Shown here piece after piece: positions 24,053 through 37,619 of a stretch of DNA of 64,000 bases. Source of the stretch: Mangifera indica (lineage: Eukaryota; Streptophyta; Magnoliopsida; Sapindales; Anacardiaceae). The position numbers and the translations under genes were made by a program. Position 1 is the first letter of the stretch. The number at the start of each line of letters is the position of its first letter. The DNA is taken from assembly GCF_011075055.1 (NCBI RefSeq), contig NC_058149.1:1937001-2001000 (forward strand), in the 5' to 3' direction. A model generated the notes under the pieces. The model had not been told where the DNA came from. It saw only the letters and a program-made list of their open reading frames with translations, and searched no databases.

Positions 24053-24576
24053 AACTGTTTCACTGTAAAGCTCATGATGGGGCAGATATGGAGCAATGGT
24101 TGTGGGGTTCTTTTTCAGTTGTCATATTGTGATTGTTTTCGCTTACATTTGTTTAAGAAATAGCTTTAAAACTTTCTGCTGCTCTTGAAAATATGACATA
24201 ACACCATTTCTTAATATTATAGCCACTGATAATCTCCAAATATGGAAGATTTTTCAGGATCAAGACTGTTGAATGTCGTGGTGAGGGCCATGAAATTGTT
24301 TGTTTTATGGGTATATTTTAAGTAATTTTTGTCTCCTAATCTCATTTTTATTCATCCTAAAATGTTCCTTTACTTTTCTTCCTGTTCTCAGAAAGAGACT
24401 TGTTTAGTTTATTTCTGAATTTCTGATGGTCAGCCATTACTATCCAACAGCTCCAATATCATGGGCCAGAATGCGCTTTTCATGTCGATCCGGTATATGC
24501 TAGTTTACTAACTACCCCAAAGACTAGCATATTAGGTGATATTATCTACCCGGTTTTTAAAATCAAGACCTAGCCC

Positions 24577-25046
24577 ATGTTTATTCGACATTTGGGAGTA
24601 ACACCAGTCACTTTAGCAACAGTGCAGGCACCTAAATGTGAACCCATCAAGTTGTCTGCTTTCTCCCAGAATAATATGGAGCCTGCGTGTAGAACTGAAA
24701 AAGGGACTCTTTTTCGTACATGGGAGTGATCCTCAAAACATCTTTTTCCCATTGGTACCTAATTTGGCTGCAGGTGGGTCATTTTTCAGCTAGATAACAA
24801 GAAGGGCTTGACATTGTCCTTCAGGTTTTTATGTCATCTTTCTATAGTTTTCCAGGACTTGGCAGATCAGATGAATGGATAAGCCTCAAGTCTTTTCATT
24901 ATGGGCAGTGCGAAACTGAAGAGGACCTCAATATGGTTAAGAGCTCAAAGATGTGGGCTAATAAGTCAGATAGGCCACCTTGCATCACCACTACTAGCGT
25001 TTCATGGAGGGATGACGACGCGCCAGGTAAGAGACAAATACTCTAA
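24577..25046 (+). other. Unrecognised possible gene fragment
   Basis: Two open frames from ATG: 24577-24729 (50 codons, MFIRHLGVTPVTLATVQAP...) and 24831-25046 (71 codons, with SFYSFPGLGRSDEWISLKSF and MWANKSDRPPCITTTSVSW). The amino-acid mix looks more protein-like than the AT-rich surroundings and the base composition is higher in GC. No domain is recognised and no splice pair joining the two was established. It may be a decayed gene or transposon fragment. Confidence 0.25.
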
Positions 25047-26335
25047 CCCCCGTTCTCATCTCTTATATCAAGATAATAGAGAATTCTTATTCCTTTTTTT
25101 TTGTTGAGAAAATTTATTTTTTCTTTCTCATTTCAATTTTAATAAAAAATAATTAAATATTTATTAAAAATCAAAAGATATTTATAATAATTTAAAATTT
25201 TTAAATTAATTTAATATTTAAGATTTTGAAAGATTTAAGAAAGAGAATATTATCTCTGACCTCTATCCGTTTATAATTTTAAAGATTTTATCTATCTTCG
25301 TCCTCAATCCCATCTCTATTCCTATCAAGAAATGTATTCCCTATTCAAGAAAAGGTAGGTCAGGGATCCAATTTTGAGGATCGAATTCCCACCCCTTTTT
25401 TTTTTTGGCTTGAGTTCATTGTGCCGGTGGTGGTAGGTCAAAATGTGGATATGCATACATTGCTGCAATGCCGGTAGATTTTTTGATAAATTGATTCTGA
25501 GATATCCAGCAGTACGGAAAAAATGAAAGACTCATGGTCGAAGAACTTAACAAGATTCTACCTAAATCATGCCTTAATGATTCAGATGGAATGATTTTGC
25601 CTCCTTGGTAACATAACTACTATAAATTTTAGTTTGAATATACTACAAAAGCACATAAGGCTGCAAAAAGCAGGTTTAGATTGGATCAAGTCCAGTTCTA
25701 GTTGACAATAATGGATCATAAAGGACTAGCCACAATGCAGAGAAAGCTCAGCGAAAAAGTTTCCCTAGAGAAGGAAGATGACACCAAGAAATTACCCAAT
25801 GCCCATATAGTGGAATACTCTGATTCAATAGTCTAGTTGATTGTTAAGACTGTATAAGAATTCACAAACTATATAATCAATTTTCAGTTAGTATCTTCAA
25901 TGTATGTAGAATGTCAATACATACCCACCATATCCCGCGCTTTGTCAACATGAAATTCCTTAAGATTATTACATTTACCCCTCTTACATGATTTAATGTC
26001 TATGTCGAAATTTACCCAACATCACTTAAAATAACACACAAAATAACTCTGATATCCTGGTCCATTAGCTCAATCCTCTGTCAAAATATCGTTCGTTTCA
26101 GATACATAATTAATCATAATTTTGTTTTTTGTATTTACATTCCAAAACACGTTGTGATTGTTTAAAAATTCACTATATGTTTAACTATTTATATCTTATC
26201 ATCCTCAAACAATGTGAGATACTCACACATACCTGTCATCTTTCTCATGTTCTGTCAATATAAAATTTACGTAAAGGTGTTACAATTATTCGACATAAAT
26301 ATCCTTCCCCTTGATTCTACTTTTATACGTATACA
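25047..26335. other. Non-coding stretch
   Basis: No gene. Segments near 25917-26000 and 26225-26310 share words such as ACATACC and TGTCAA-AT-AAATT, possibly an old duplication, but similarity is too low to define units. Confidence 0.35.
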
Positions 26336-27252
26336 TTCTTGAGATATATATATATACCCAAACTCATATTTATTGACTTTCAAAAACTCAAATATTTATT
26401 CATTTATTACATTTTATTGTTATTGTCAGGGGTAAAATTGTTATTTAAAAATTTTATTTAAACTCATATTTTAAGATTATCATTAAGTTTTCAAATGTTT
26501 ATTTCAACTCTATAAACTTATATTTTTCAAGTTTAAAAACTGATTTCTCTCCCTCACCCACCCCCCCCCCCCCCCAAGTCTAAGGGTACAAAACTCTATT
26601 TTTTTGTCATATACATCACCCCCTCAAATTTCTAGAAAATTTTAATTGTACCCCTATTCTTCCTTTCTCCTTCTCTTCAATGATAATTCGTTGCCACCTG
26701 TCATCAGTCTACCCTCTCGCCTTCCTAGTTGCTCTCCCTTCTCTCTCTGACCGTCTTTATCTCCAAGGAAGAAGAAAGGTGTTTGTTTGAGACGTAGACT
26801 CGTCATCAAAGTCTTCATTAGACAAAGACCTTTCATCTTTGTCTCCGACAAAGATAACCAAAAAAAGAAGGTAGTGATCAACAACCAATGGCAACGAATC
26901 GTCGCTAAAGAGAAGGAGAAAGGAAGAATATGGGTGCAACTGAAATTTTCTAGAATTTTGAAGGGCAATTGTATATGAAAAAAATAGAGTTTTGCAACCC
27001 TAGACTTAGATTGTTGGGAGGGGTGAAGGTTAATTTTTAAACCTGAAAAATATGAGTTTAAAGGATAAAAATAAAAATCTAAAAATTTAGGGATAATCCT
27101 AAAATATATATTTAAATAAAATTTCTAAATAACTATTTTACCTTTGACAATAACAGTAAAATTTAACAAACAGATGAATATTTGGTTTTCAAAAATTAAT
27201 TGTATGAGTTTAAGATTGCACTAAACCTTAGGTGGGAATAAGTCTTTTGGCC
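26336..27252. mobile_element. Long-inverted-repeat (MULE-like) element B
   Basis: Arms of about 300 bp face each other (26345-26660 and 26945-27252). Left CAATAACAATAAAATG-type sequence (reverse complement), AAACTCATATTTTAAG and ACAAAACTCTATTTTTTT match the reverse complement of the right arm. The right terminus reads, on the minus strand, GGCCAAAAGACTTATTCCCA, matching the left ends of elements A and C. The core shares segments with element A. No transposase ORF is seen. A C15 run interrupts the left arm (26561-26575). A target duplication could not be identified because the right flank is poly-A. Confidence 0.7.
26561..26575. repeat. C15 homopolymer
   Basis: Fifteen consecutive C within the left arm of element B; the matching right arm has only a short G stretch. 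Length may be affected by sequencing error. Confidence 0.85.
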
Positions 27253-27593
27253 AAAAAAAAAATGACACCGACACATGAGAAATTTATACATATGTATAAA
27301 GTTGACAGCCATGGACTCAGCCTTTTTTGTCAGTCATATTCTGCTAGACAACAAGATTAGGGGAACTCAACAATGGTATAACATAGAATTTTTTATGGAC
27401 TTCAAATGGGAATAACAAATTTAGTATAAGCTTATCAACAAAATAAAGAGGAAATTTAAAAGTAGAAAAACAAATTTACATTTAGCATTTAAGAGTAACA
27501 AATACAACTCAACAATCAGCTTAGAATTCAAAAATAATTTGGTCAGCAAGTCTCAAGATTAGATAACAAAATCCTACTGCATCAGATCAACTG

Positions 27594-30500
27594 TCACTGG
27601 CCGGTCAAAGTATAGACAACAACAGATGCCTGAAGATCTCGGTCCACCTTGAAGTGAGCATGGAAAAACCGTTGTAACTAGCATAACAAACACGATTTAG
27701 TTTGAAATGAAGAAAACGCTAAAAGTTGTGAGCGAACCAACAGAAAAGTGAAAGATGATTTAAAAAAAAACACTTGAGATACAAGTTTGAGCATGTACCT
27801 CTTTGTAAGAATATGAAATGAGTAGATCCCTCAGTAGTTTTTCCTCTGAACTAAACAGGACAACATGACTTGGTAGAGACCTATTTTTCGCAATTTCTGA
27901 TGTAAAACCGACAGGGTCAATCAAGAATTGATCCGACTCATCTAGTTCCTTATCTTCTCTGTTGAACAAAACACCAAACCAACAACGATTAGAAGGCAAT
28001 GGATATCAAGACTGTAGAAAATATAATCCAACCAGCAGGGCAGTATAAAGACCTTGGTGAACAGTCCAGAAACCGCATGGGCAGGTTGCAATGCAGCGTG
28101 GAGTAGTAAGGTGTGGCATGACAAGGCATTAGGAAAAGAACACTTTTCACTTTCTCATTCTGAGCTTCTTTAGAGAGATAGTTCATCACATCTTCAGCTC
28201 CTCTCTGCCACACATAATTTAAGGAATGCATCAGCCAAAAGGGAAAAATATTACAACAAATTTTGCATCAGATTTTCCATTTTCTGGTTTTGTTACTTAA
28301 CCCAGTTAGTTACCTGATGAACCAAGCTCATATACATGGCCATTGGAATATTGGTAGCAAGCAAGAAGAAAATTGTAAATTGCGTTTTTGTAGGCCACTT
28401 GGAATGATCATGTAAAGAACTTTTCTTTTTGTTATCAGTTCTTTCCGTCTTGGCTAAATTATAACCAGAGAACATTAAAGCTAGGGGAAGCACAGGAAGG
28501 ACAAACCTGCATTATAGCATAATTAAAGGATGTCATTTATGAACTAAAGCAAAGAAGCTGACGCTGCATTTTCATATCCTCACAAACTGAAACATTTTGA
28601 AATGGTATTCTTACCTGAATTCCTTATGACCTAGTAGACTGTAGATTGCAAGAACCCATACTATAAGACCACAAAGTTTCCAGTGTTTAGATTTCATGAT
28701 GCCATAAAATGAAAATGGCATGAAAGTGAAGATCATGACTGGAAATCCACTGCTGAAGTACCAGTGCCACTTGTGAGTTCCATAATAATCTCCACCAGAA
28801 GAAAGAAAATTGAACTTCAGAAAATTAAGAGGCACTAAAATCCAGGAGCCATACATCAAGCGATCTAGTAAGCATGTAAGTCCAAGCATCACGGCCCTGA
28901 TACCATATGTAAGAGTATAAGGAATCAAGATGAAATAACCATCTACACTCTGTAGAGTGTCTCATGAATGTGCACTGCTACAAGGACTCTGCACTATTCC
29001 TAGAAGTACAAAAGACAGATGCCCAACATAAAGTATGACATAGCTGTTTCCACTCATCATAATATAGCAAATTGTGAATAGCAATTTGATTGCAGGGGCA
29101 TGATAGTAATGAGCAATAGTTACAGTCAGAGACCACTGCAAATATCAGCAGGAACTTTATCTTTTACTTCAATGACTTCTTATAATTAAGTAAATATGCA
29201 AATTGACAATATTCCATCATCCAAATTTTCTTGTAAATGGTGATTTATACAGAACATATTCAGAATCTTGAGTTACTGGCCTAGATTTGTTACAGATATG
29301 GAAAATAATCTACAGAGGACAGCCACAACTATACCTTCCAGAAAAAATTAGAAAGAAAATGATTCATTAAATTTTGTAAAGTTACAAACCTTAGTCACAA
29401 TTGGTTGTTTGAATAATTTTATTTTAAGTAATCATCTATTACAAGCAATTCTGATGGATAAGAGAATCAAAATATTAAAAACAGAGTGAAATGAAAATTA
29501 ATTATAATCTATACCCCTTAGTCCATACAAACAGAGGCATATGATATACAGAACTATAAATATGATAATCAAGCTCAGGACATGTGGAATAGATAAGAGA
29601 AACAAAAAGTTAAAAACAATTACATCAGGGAGCAATAAATTAATACCTACCCAATTGGGAGCACCTCTAGAAAAACAAATCTAAGTCTATCACGTGTAAC
29701 AAGTAACTCAAGAAGGCCAACATACAACCATATAATAGCACTTGTTGGTCGAATGGCACAAGCTAATGCTGCCACTGCCAATCCCCACTTCCTTGAAACA
29801 GGGTGAACTTTGCCAGCAGAAACTCTCATGCAAGGCCAATAGTATAGGCCTGCAAGGGTAAGAACAGTCTCCAAACTATTTGATAATGTGCGGTTGAAAC
29901 AGTAAAACATGAACCAATTTGTCAATTGACAAAACAACTGCAGAAGAGTTAAGTACATCAACTACAACCAGCAGCACGATGGACAATGCAATGCCTTTTG
30001 TTTTAACAAAAATGCAAAGTTCAAGTAGGAAATGAAAGAATAACATTAAATTAAGAAAACTAAAGTTCACTCTACTAAGAACACATAAAAGAAGGATACT
30101 GCCCATTTTGCAACATGACCACCAAAGAGGACATGAGAAAGTTTATACACGTATAGATCACCAACTGCAGAAAACACAGACTGCAGCAGCCGTGGAGCCT
30201 TTATCTACAAAGCATAGAAGAAAAGATATAAGTGTGTCTTTGAACAACAAAAATAAAAAGCACTACTTTCATCCACCAGTAATTTGAAATCATGAGTGGA
30301 TGCAACATAGCCAAAATGAAGGGACTAGTACATTCCTATTGCAAACAGATGACTGCATATAAAAGCATTTCATTTTGATGATTTTCTAAACCATAATTTC
30401 TCAATAACAAAAAATAAAAAAAAAACTTATGCCAGCAGGAAAACTGAACCCACTATTTATACTTTGAAACCTACTACAGTTGTAGAATCCAGTCCCATCC

Positions 30501-32089
30501 TATATTCAAGATTGAGTGAACCAAGAAAATTAAGAAAATTAAACAAGCATGAATAGTCATACAAAATAATATGATGAGTTCCACTTATGGCTAAAAAGGA
30601 TCAAGTTGTCACTAATATGAGCAACTGCTCGCTCAGTGAACCAATGCCCTGCATTGTTCGCACAAAAATAAGAACATACTTATTAATCAAAGACTTAGCC
30701 ATGAAACTCTCTCAACCATTGCTATAACAAAAATTATTCATGCTCTAAAATAAATCATCCCATTTCACTTCCTTCAGGGTCATTCAACAAATACTTAGAT
30801 GTAGAGACACAATGAACCAGTGAATGAGGACTTCCTTATCTTAGCCCAAAAACCATTAATCTCATCGAAAGGTTCTCAGAACCAATATGAATACATCAAA
30901 GTATGGTAGAACTTCCATGCACTCTGTTACAATTACCAATACTGTATACAAACAAATACATATTACTTTATTTACCATGACCAATGGAGTATCAAGATGC
31001 AGCAGAGCAAGAATTTTGTAAAGGAGAGCAAACAGCATTGGATGCAAATAACTTCGAATCCCCTTCTTCCACTCCCATGTCAAATGACCATACCTGTCAT
31101 TTTGATCAGTCCAAACACAAAACATTTACCACCATTGTACTGAAAAAATACTTTCACTTCAAAAAAGATTTCACTACATATTTCTGGCCTGATCAATAAT
31201 AAACAATATGAAACAGCAATAACAGAAACCCAATACGTAAATTCTTCTAAACAGAAATTCAGCACAGATACATTTGCAATTTCCATTTAGTAACCATTCT
31301 AAAGGCACTTTGAAAGCAATTCCACGCCTTTCAAATTAAATACTGCAAAACTTAAACAGAAAATAGCAATTCTTTTCCAAACAGAAATTCAACACATACC
31401 CATTGGCAGTTTCCTATTAGTAAACATCTTAAACGCACTTCAACAGCTTTCAAATAAAAAATTACGCAGAAATTTGCATTTTCTTAAACATATATTTATC
31501 ATAGACCCACTTGCAGGTTCTTACGAACAAACATTTTGAGAGAACTTCCTCAGCTTTCAAAATCAAAATCTGCAACAACTACAGACCCTAAAAAAGTCTA
31601 AACAATTTTCCAGTTTATAACCTTTTTTAGGCATTTCCACTACTTCCAAAATCAAACTCTGCAAACAATTTTACCTCATAAAAATGCTAATCACTAAGAA
31701 ACAAAAACAACACATACCCTTTACCAAAACTATTCTAAACAGAAACATGAAAACAGTCCCATTTGCAAGTTTCTTACTAATATTCATTCTGAAAGCACTT
31801 TCCCTGCTTCCAAAATCACAAAAATTACAAACCCTCTAAACATACCAGCAAAACATAATTATTTAGTAAAGATTTACCCAAAAACCATGCGATGGGCGAC
31901 TTCAAGGGCTTGCCAGTGCTCATCCGGATTGAAATAAGTTTGAATCAACAAAGCATTCACAATTCTCAAAGCCAAACAAACAGCAAAGACTCTTTTTTCT
32001 GAAGCGAATAAAACAGAGCTTGAAGATTCGGTTTCGGCTTCTTCATCGGAAGGGTTGACAGGATGTGTATTAACACGTCTTCGTCTCAT
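27594..32089 (-). CDS. PIGB: GPI mannosyltransferase 3 (PIG-B), 530 aa
   Basis: Nine exons on the minus strand, all GT-AG and in frame: 32089-31878, 31093-30976, 30204-30100, 29937-29651, 28896-28615, 28506-28314, 28204-28053, 27958-27799, 27677-27594. It transfers the third mannose onto the GPI-anchor precursor in the ER lumen (GT22, dolichol-phosphate-mannose dependent). Evidence: the luminal acidic motif [14 protein letters not shown] (Asp56-Glu57), then [106 protein letters not shown]; and [13 protein letters not shown]. The C-terminus ends [20 protein letters not shown]. Many hydrophobic membrane segments. Length is normal for plants, with no break or missing key motif. A long poorly conserved N-terminal tail ([20 protein letters not shown]) is cytosolic by inference. 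Confidence 0.93.
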
Positions 32090-35000
32090 CGTGTTGGGAC
32101 GGACTGAACTTTGAGTTCAGTCCCTAATCCGGTGACATTCGGGATGCTATTATTACTAAATCCACAATTTCCCTCGGGTTTTATAAAATTACAGTAATCC
32201 TATTGAAGTTTCTGAAATAACAAAAACATCCCTGTCGTTAGTTAGTAAACCGTTAACTTATACCGTCAACATAAATGGTAAAAGGTTAATTATGTCAATA
32301 TCTATCATCAACTTCCATTGAATAACAAAATTTTCGTTTAGTTTAAATACGGACACCTTATAAATATCTTATCATTAGGGGTACCCCCAAAACAATATTG
32401 TTACATGAAATGCCACTTTTACCCCAAAATAACCAGAATGGACACTATTATTTTAGGTATAATGATATTTCACAAGTATTATTAAATTTGTCATCAAATA
32501 AAAAAATAATAAATATTGAGTTCACTTGACCCCTAATATATGATTAACTAACAAAAATCCCCTTTTTAGTTAAATTAGATGCTATAATAATGGTGTAATC
32601 TAGTTAAGAAGTATTTAACTCATGATCAGTTTAATTACCCTAAGACAAGTTTAAACTTGAAACCATTGAGCTAATAAAATTTCAGTTTTAGCTCGAGCTT
32701 AAGACAAAAATGACTAATTCAAACTCGACTTAAAAATTACATTTAAACTATAATTTTATAAAAAATTATATATAAACCTTCTAATTTATATATTTATCAA
32801 TTGATCAATACATATATAGTCATTAGGTAACACTTTAGGGTTGTAAAGGTAAAATTAAATTTTTCTGGAACCGTGAGTTTACAAGTTCCCCTAAGCCAAT
32901 TAATAACAAACTTAAACTCAATTCGTGAACCCAACTCGAGGTGCTTGAACTTGACTCAACAATTAAAAGTAATGGAACTTTCTTTTATTTTTTGGTTATT
33001 TAGTAAATAGATTTCAAGTCACATTTTTTAGAAATAAAGGAAGTATTTGATTGTATTAAAATTTAATTTGAATTTTCTACTCAATATCATAGCCCAATCT
33101 TAATTAAATTAGGGAATGAAGCTTATTTAGCAAATGGGTGGGGAAATTTAGAACCTTCTCTTTGAAACCCTAATTCAATGAAAAATGGACTTAAAAATTA
33201 GCCCCATAAATGAAAATGAAGACAACCAAGCAAGCCCAATGGGCTTAAAAATGAATAGTTCAAAAATCAGGCCTTAGATCTAGGGTTAAACTTGGATCCG
33301 AATCAAGTCAACTTAATTTAGCTTGATGTTCAACTTTATTTGAGTCTAATTTGAGCGAGTTTCATCTTGATAGGTCAACTCAAATTTAATTCATATCCCA
33401 CTAATGATACTATCTATCTCACCAATGAGATCATTTATTTTACTGGTGACTTTCCAACAACATCATATAAATTCCAAGGAATGAAATATAATATTTATAA
33501 TTATAATTTTGAAATTATTTTAATTTATTAGGACTTATGACAAAGGTTATTTGGTTCTTACATGACATTACTTAAAATGAGGGTTAAATTTGATTTAAAC
33601 CGAGCTAAAATATAGCTAAGTTTGAGACCAATTCAAATAAATAAAAAATGTTTGAAACCGGTTTGAGATTGATGAGTTGAAATTTAAACTCAATTTAAAA
33701 ATAATTTAACTTTTGATTTAATCCAAATCCGCTTAAATTTGAATGTTCATAATTTTGCTTTTTCATGAAAACGTGCTAATCCTTGGCTCAAGGAGCTCTG
33801 CCCAAATCGATTTGAATTTGAGCTCAAACAACTCAGATCAAATCAAGCCATACACAACCCTTTTAAGTCCATAATGGCGGTCCAAAAGGCCCAATCTGTA
33901 GGAGGTACAAACAAATCTTCTACATTTTTTTTACACGCATTATTCACAAATATATATACATTCATTATATGATTGAATAATTTTAAATTAAAGATATTAT
34001 TACTTTTTTTTTAAATGATTTTACAATCCAACATGAATCAATCTGGGCATAAAGTTACTGTAGGGAAAGAAAGCAAAATTTTTATATTGTGAAAATGAGA
34101 TCCAGAATCTGAATATAGAACTTAAAGTAGCAAAAAAAATAATAATAATAAATTTATGGGATCTGATGTTCATAGGATATCTAAATTGGTGGGCTAGATT
34201 CTTAACCAAAAAAACTACTTCAAATGATTTGAAACTTCCAAATTTATATGAAATTAGGTTTAGAACAACTCTATCGAATTATTTTACCTTCTTCGATCAA
34301 CTTGTACTATATATACCATTTTTTTCATCTGTTTGATCATCAGAACGATGAGTTGCTTTCAAAATGAATGCATGTTTAATACATTTTTATAGTAAAACAT
34401 ATACATAACATGATAGGTATGTTTTATCAAAAATATTCTCATCTATGCAATGATTATATATACTTAGAGTGAGAGATGGGTGTATAAGTTTGAAAATTAT
34501 ACACTATTTCAAATACGACTCATTGTTATCCTTACTTTCGAAACCAGCATTTTAATTTAATCCCATAATTAATGTTGATTGAATTTAAATATAAATAAAT
34601 AATAAAGATTATGTCGACATTTTATATAATCTTAAATACGTTGTATTATAAAATTTAATATAATCCGATCAAATTTGGTACCGAAAAAAAAAAAAACCCC
34701 TTTGGTGAAATAGATGTGATTTTTCATCTACACCCCATAACATTTATATTTTTTCTTCACCCACTCAATTATCATAATGTCAAGTTGCTTTCAAAACCAA
34801 TTACATATTTAATACATTTCTCATACCCATTAATAAAAATATTGCGATGTGTATTTTTCATTGAAGACTTTTCTGCCTCTCATATAAGATGAGTATGATA
34901 TGATGTTTCATCGAAAACTTGTTTTTCTTGCATATAAACCTAACATATGAGCATGCATAGAAGTTTGATAGATGTTATACGCCTGATTCAAACTCAATCG

Positions 35001-36017
35001 ATTGCCATCCCTCTTTGAACCCTAAATTTCGAATTAATTCCACTTCAAGTAGGATAAAATTGATTATATAGAACACAATCCCTGTCCAACCCAAAACAAA
35101 TAAAGAAATATCAAGGACAATCACATTAAGTAGTGGAAAGGTGGTCCCGTAAGTAATTTGAATGACAAAAAGTGTGGACACTCAAACAATGAAGAGGCAA
35201 TAGATTCGAAACTACTAGTAGCGTGGTGTATCAGCCTTGAAGGAGTGGTCCAATTAAGATAAAGGTTTCAACCCAAAAAAATATATATTGGGAAGGTGTC
35301 ACAAGTAGCACAAAGACAAAACCCACTCCACACAACAACTCCCCATGGCCTTAATAACATCAGCCATTAATGTTGAGTCCCTCAACTATTTAATGCCACA
35401 GCCTGTAACCATAATGACCTTACTTGGCATTTCCTGCTAAATTGCATGAAAATTATGTAAGTCATAATCAATGGGCAGTAACCACCATTTCAAATTCAAT
35501 TCTGGTTCATCTTTTCAGTCAAAAACTGATAGATACCATATTAAATGACCCTCATTTAACTCCAATGGCACATTCAATTCATTAGATTTTAAAATAAGGC
35601 TGTCAAAATCTTCTGTTTGGGGCCTAAATTTATTGCCTCCTCTTATCAAATTTGACCATTGATTCAACTCAAGCTTTATGTTCTTGAAACATAGATATCA
35701 TCGTATTGATGTTTAAGACCAGAAACAAACTATGGCCAAGAATTTGGAAAATCTTAATTAAGCAACAGAGAGATTGATGTTATTGATGTTTAAAGGCAAA
35801 ATAAAAATGGCATGAAGAAGACAAAAGGAAGAAGACAATTATAAAGAATAATGAAATTTTGAGCAAATGAGAATGCAACAACTATGTATAGCTTTCATTT
35901 TTTTTCCTCTTTCTTTTTGTTCTTCTACACATCATTCAATTCTGCCTTGCACAATGGAGAAATTATAACACAAGTTTTCCTGGAAAATGAATCCAAGAAA
36001 ATAAACAAGTAAAGAAA
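32090..36017. other. Gap between PIGB and the ATL gene
   Basis: 3.9 kb without a gene. It includes dispersed TTGAACTCGAGC-like tracts (32640-32960, 33290-33850) and a partial hairpin MITE at 33950-34010. Housekeeping-type words (GAAACCCTAA and AGCCCAATGGGCTT) occur near 33167-33247, without an associated ORF. Confidence 0.4.
33950..34010. repeat. Hairpin MITE copy p, partial
   Basis: Only TATATGATTGAATAATTTTA and AATTAAAGATATTATTA of the centre remain. Confidence 0.4.
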
Positions 36018-37619
36018 CTAAATATTTGGTGTAAAAGATGAATGAACAACCTTGTTTTGTTTCCCCAACAGCCAATGTAGAGTCCTCCTTGCAAATGATG
36101 GTGTCTTTGCCTGCAAATCCACACTGCCACCGCTTTGATTTTCCTCATCGCCTCGACTAAATTCACTTCCTCCAGTTTCCCATCTAGCAATGCCAATCTC
36201 AGAAGCAGTCCTCCTAGCACCAGCATTTGCATTCTTTGATTTCATATCCCCAACTCGACCTAATTCACTTCCTCCAGTTTCCCATCTAGCAATGCCAATC
36301 TCTGAAGCAGTCCTCCTAGCACCGGCATTTGCATTCTTCAATTTCATATCCCCAGCAACATTTCTAGTCACTGGAAACCGGAATGAGAAAGCCCTTCTTG
36401 ACGGGTCTTCTGGTAAAATCTGCTTCTCCTTCTTACCTCGAAGCCATATTTTCGAGATAGAGAAGCTATCCCTGTTCCTTCTGCTCCTCCCAACAGCATT
36501 CTCCTTGCTAGAACTAATACTAGCACCAAAATTAGTTTCAAGGCCTTTAAAATTGTCGAAGCCACTGAATTCTCTTCTCGATTCACAATCACATTCAGAC
36601 ATAGCTGGCCTGTAACCCAGTGGCAAAGAAGGTTTCTTGCTAGCCTGTTTTTTCATGGGGGTTCTGATTGGCACTTGCAATGAAGAATTCTCATCCATTA
36701 CATACTCAAAAGACCCCATGGAAAAGCACCTTCTGGCATCAATATTATTAGTACTACTAGTTTCAGCAGCATCCACATTTCTGAACTTTCCCAGTTTAAC
36801 AGGCACAACTTTTTCCCCTGAATCTACAACAACTGTTGCAGGTGGTGAGGGAATTCCATTTCCATCTTCTTTTGTTAAAATTTCACAAGATTTTTGAGTA
36901 TAATCAATGTGAGATGATCCAAATTCACTGTCTCCACAACGGCCAAGATGGGAACTTGATCTAAGAATTGAACTTGTTCTGCCTAGATTAGCACTTTCTC
37001 TATCAGCAACAATCTCTCTAGAGCTCTCACTCCCAGATTCAAGAATAAGAACAACAGGAGAACAACTATTGTTTGGAGAGAAATCAGGGAGCAAACTGGC
37101 TCTGCATAAAGGGCAGGTAGAGTGAGACAATAGCCATGTGTCTATACACTCCATGTGAAAGGCATGGCTACATTTTGGTAACAATCTGAGCTTATCTTCA
37201 GGCTCAAATTCACACAAGCAAACAGCACAATCAAAAGGGTCCTTGAGTCCAATAATGGCTTTGTAATAGAACACAGGCAAAGTGTCTATAAAAGACTGGT
37301 CAACTCCACCATCATGAAGGTGAAAGAGTTGTTGTAATTGCCCTTGAAGAGAAGTTACAGTATCTAAATCTTCAGGTTCTCTACCGGGAGGCCTCAAAAG
37401 AAACCTAACTAAAAGGTGAAGCAAACCAGAAATGAAGAAAATCACAGCTAGAATTATAATGGTAAGCAAAATACTAGGACTGACCTTATTGTTAAAATTG
37501 AAACCATCATTAACATCTTGTGGAGGAGAAGGTGATGGTGGCGGCTGAGGAATAAAAGATGGTTGCAATGAAGGAGAAAGAATCAAGTTTTCCTTGATTT
37601 CAAGGTGAAACCGACCCAT
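36018..37619 (-). CDS. ATL-family RING-H2 E3 ubiquitin ligase, 533 aa, with internal duplication
   Basis: An intronless ORF from ATG at 37619. A proline-rich N-terminus ([14 protein letters not shown]) precedes one membrane segment at about residues 49-72 ([20 protein letters not shown]). A basic stop-transfer and the ATL GLD-type segment ([19 protein letters not shown]) follow. The RING-H2 is at residues 131-172: Cys131, Cys134, Cys150, His152, His155, Cys158, Cys169, Cys172, with the PLCR ending. The long C-terminal tail is Ser/Arg-rich and poorly conserved. Organisation and length are like the larger ATL13/ATL46/ATL47 group; it would ubiquitinate membrane-associated or defence/development targets, unknown here. 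A 34-residue unit ([20 protein letters not shown]...) occurs twice in tandem in the tail. Confidence 0.9.
   Translation of the reverse strand: MGRFHLEIKENLILSPSLQPSFIPQPPPSPSPPQDVNDGFNFNNKVSPSILLTIIILAVIFFISGLLHLLVRFLLRPPGREPEDLDTVTSLQGQLQQLFHLHDGGVDQSFIDTLPVFYYKAIIGLKDPFDCAVCLCEFEPEDKLRLLPKCSHAFHMECIDTWLLSHSTCPLCRASLLPDFSPNNSCSPVVLILESGSESSREIVADRESANLGRTSSILRSSSHLGRCGDSEFGSSHIDYTQKSCEILTKEDGNGIPSPPATVVVDSGEKVVPVKLGKFRNVDAAETSSTNNIDARRCFSMGSFEYVMDENSSLQVPIRTPMKKQASKKPSLPLGYRPAMSECDCESRREFSGFDNFKGLETNFGASISSSKENAVGRSRRNRDSFSISKIWLRGKKEKQILPEDPSRRAFSFRFPVTRNVAGDMKLKNANAGARRTASEIGIARWETGGSELGRVGDMKSKNANAGARRTASEIGIARWETGGSEFSRGDEENQSGGSVDLQAKTPSFARRTLHWLLGKQNKVVHSSFTPNI
36161..36364 (-). repeat. 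In-frame 102-bp tandem duplication inside the ATL gene
   Basis: Units 36161-36262 and 36263-36364 differ at only about four positions over their first 90 or so bases. Each encodes 34 residues containing [20 protein letters not shown], so the frame is kept. The high identity points to a recent event. Confidence 0.92.

Noticed and set aside
24570..24752. Minus-strand 60-codon frame opposite the unassigned fragment
   Set aside because: Overlaps the plus frames, no recognised family; strand cannot be decided, so not listed as a gene.
36190..36897. Plus-strand frames opposite the ATL gene
   Set aside because: Shadows of the real minus-strand RING-H2 gene.
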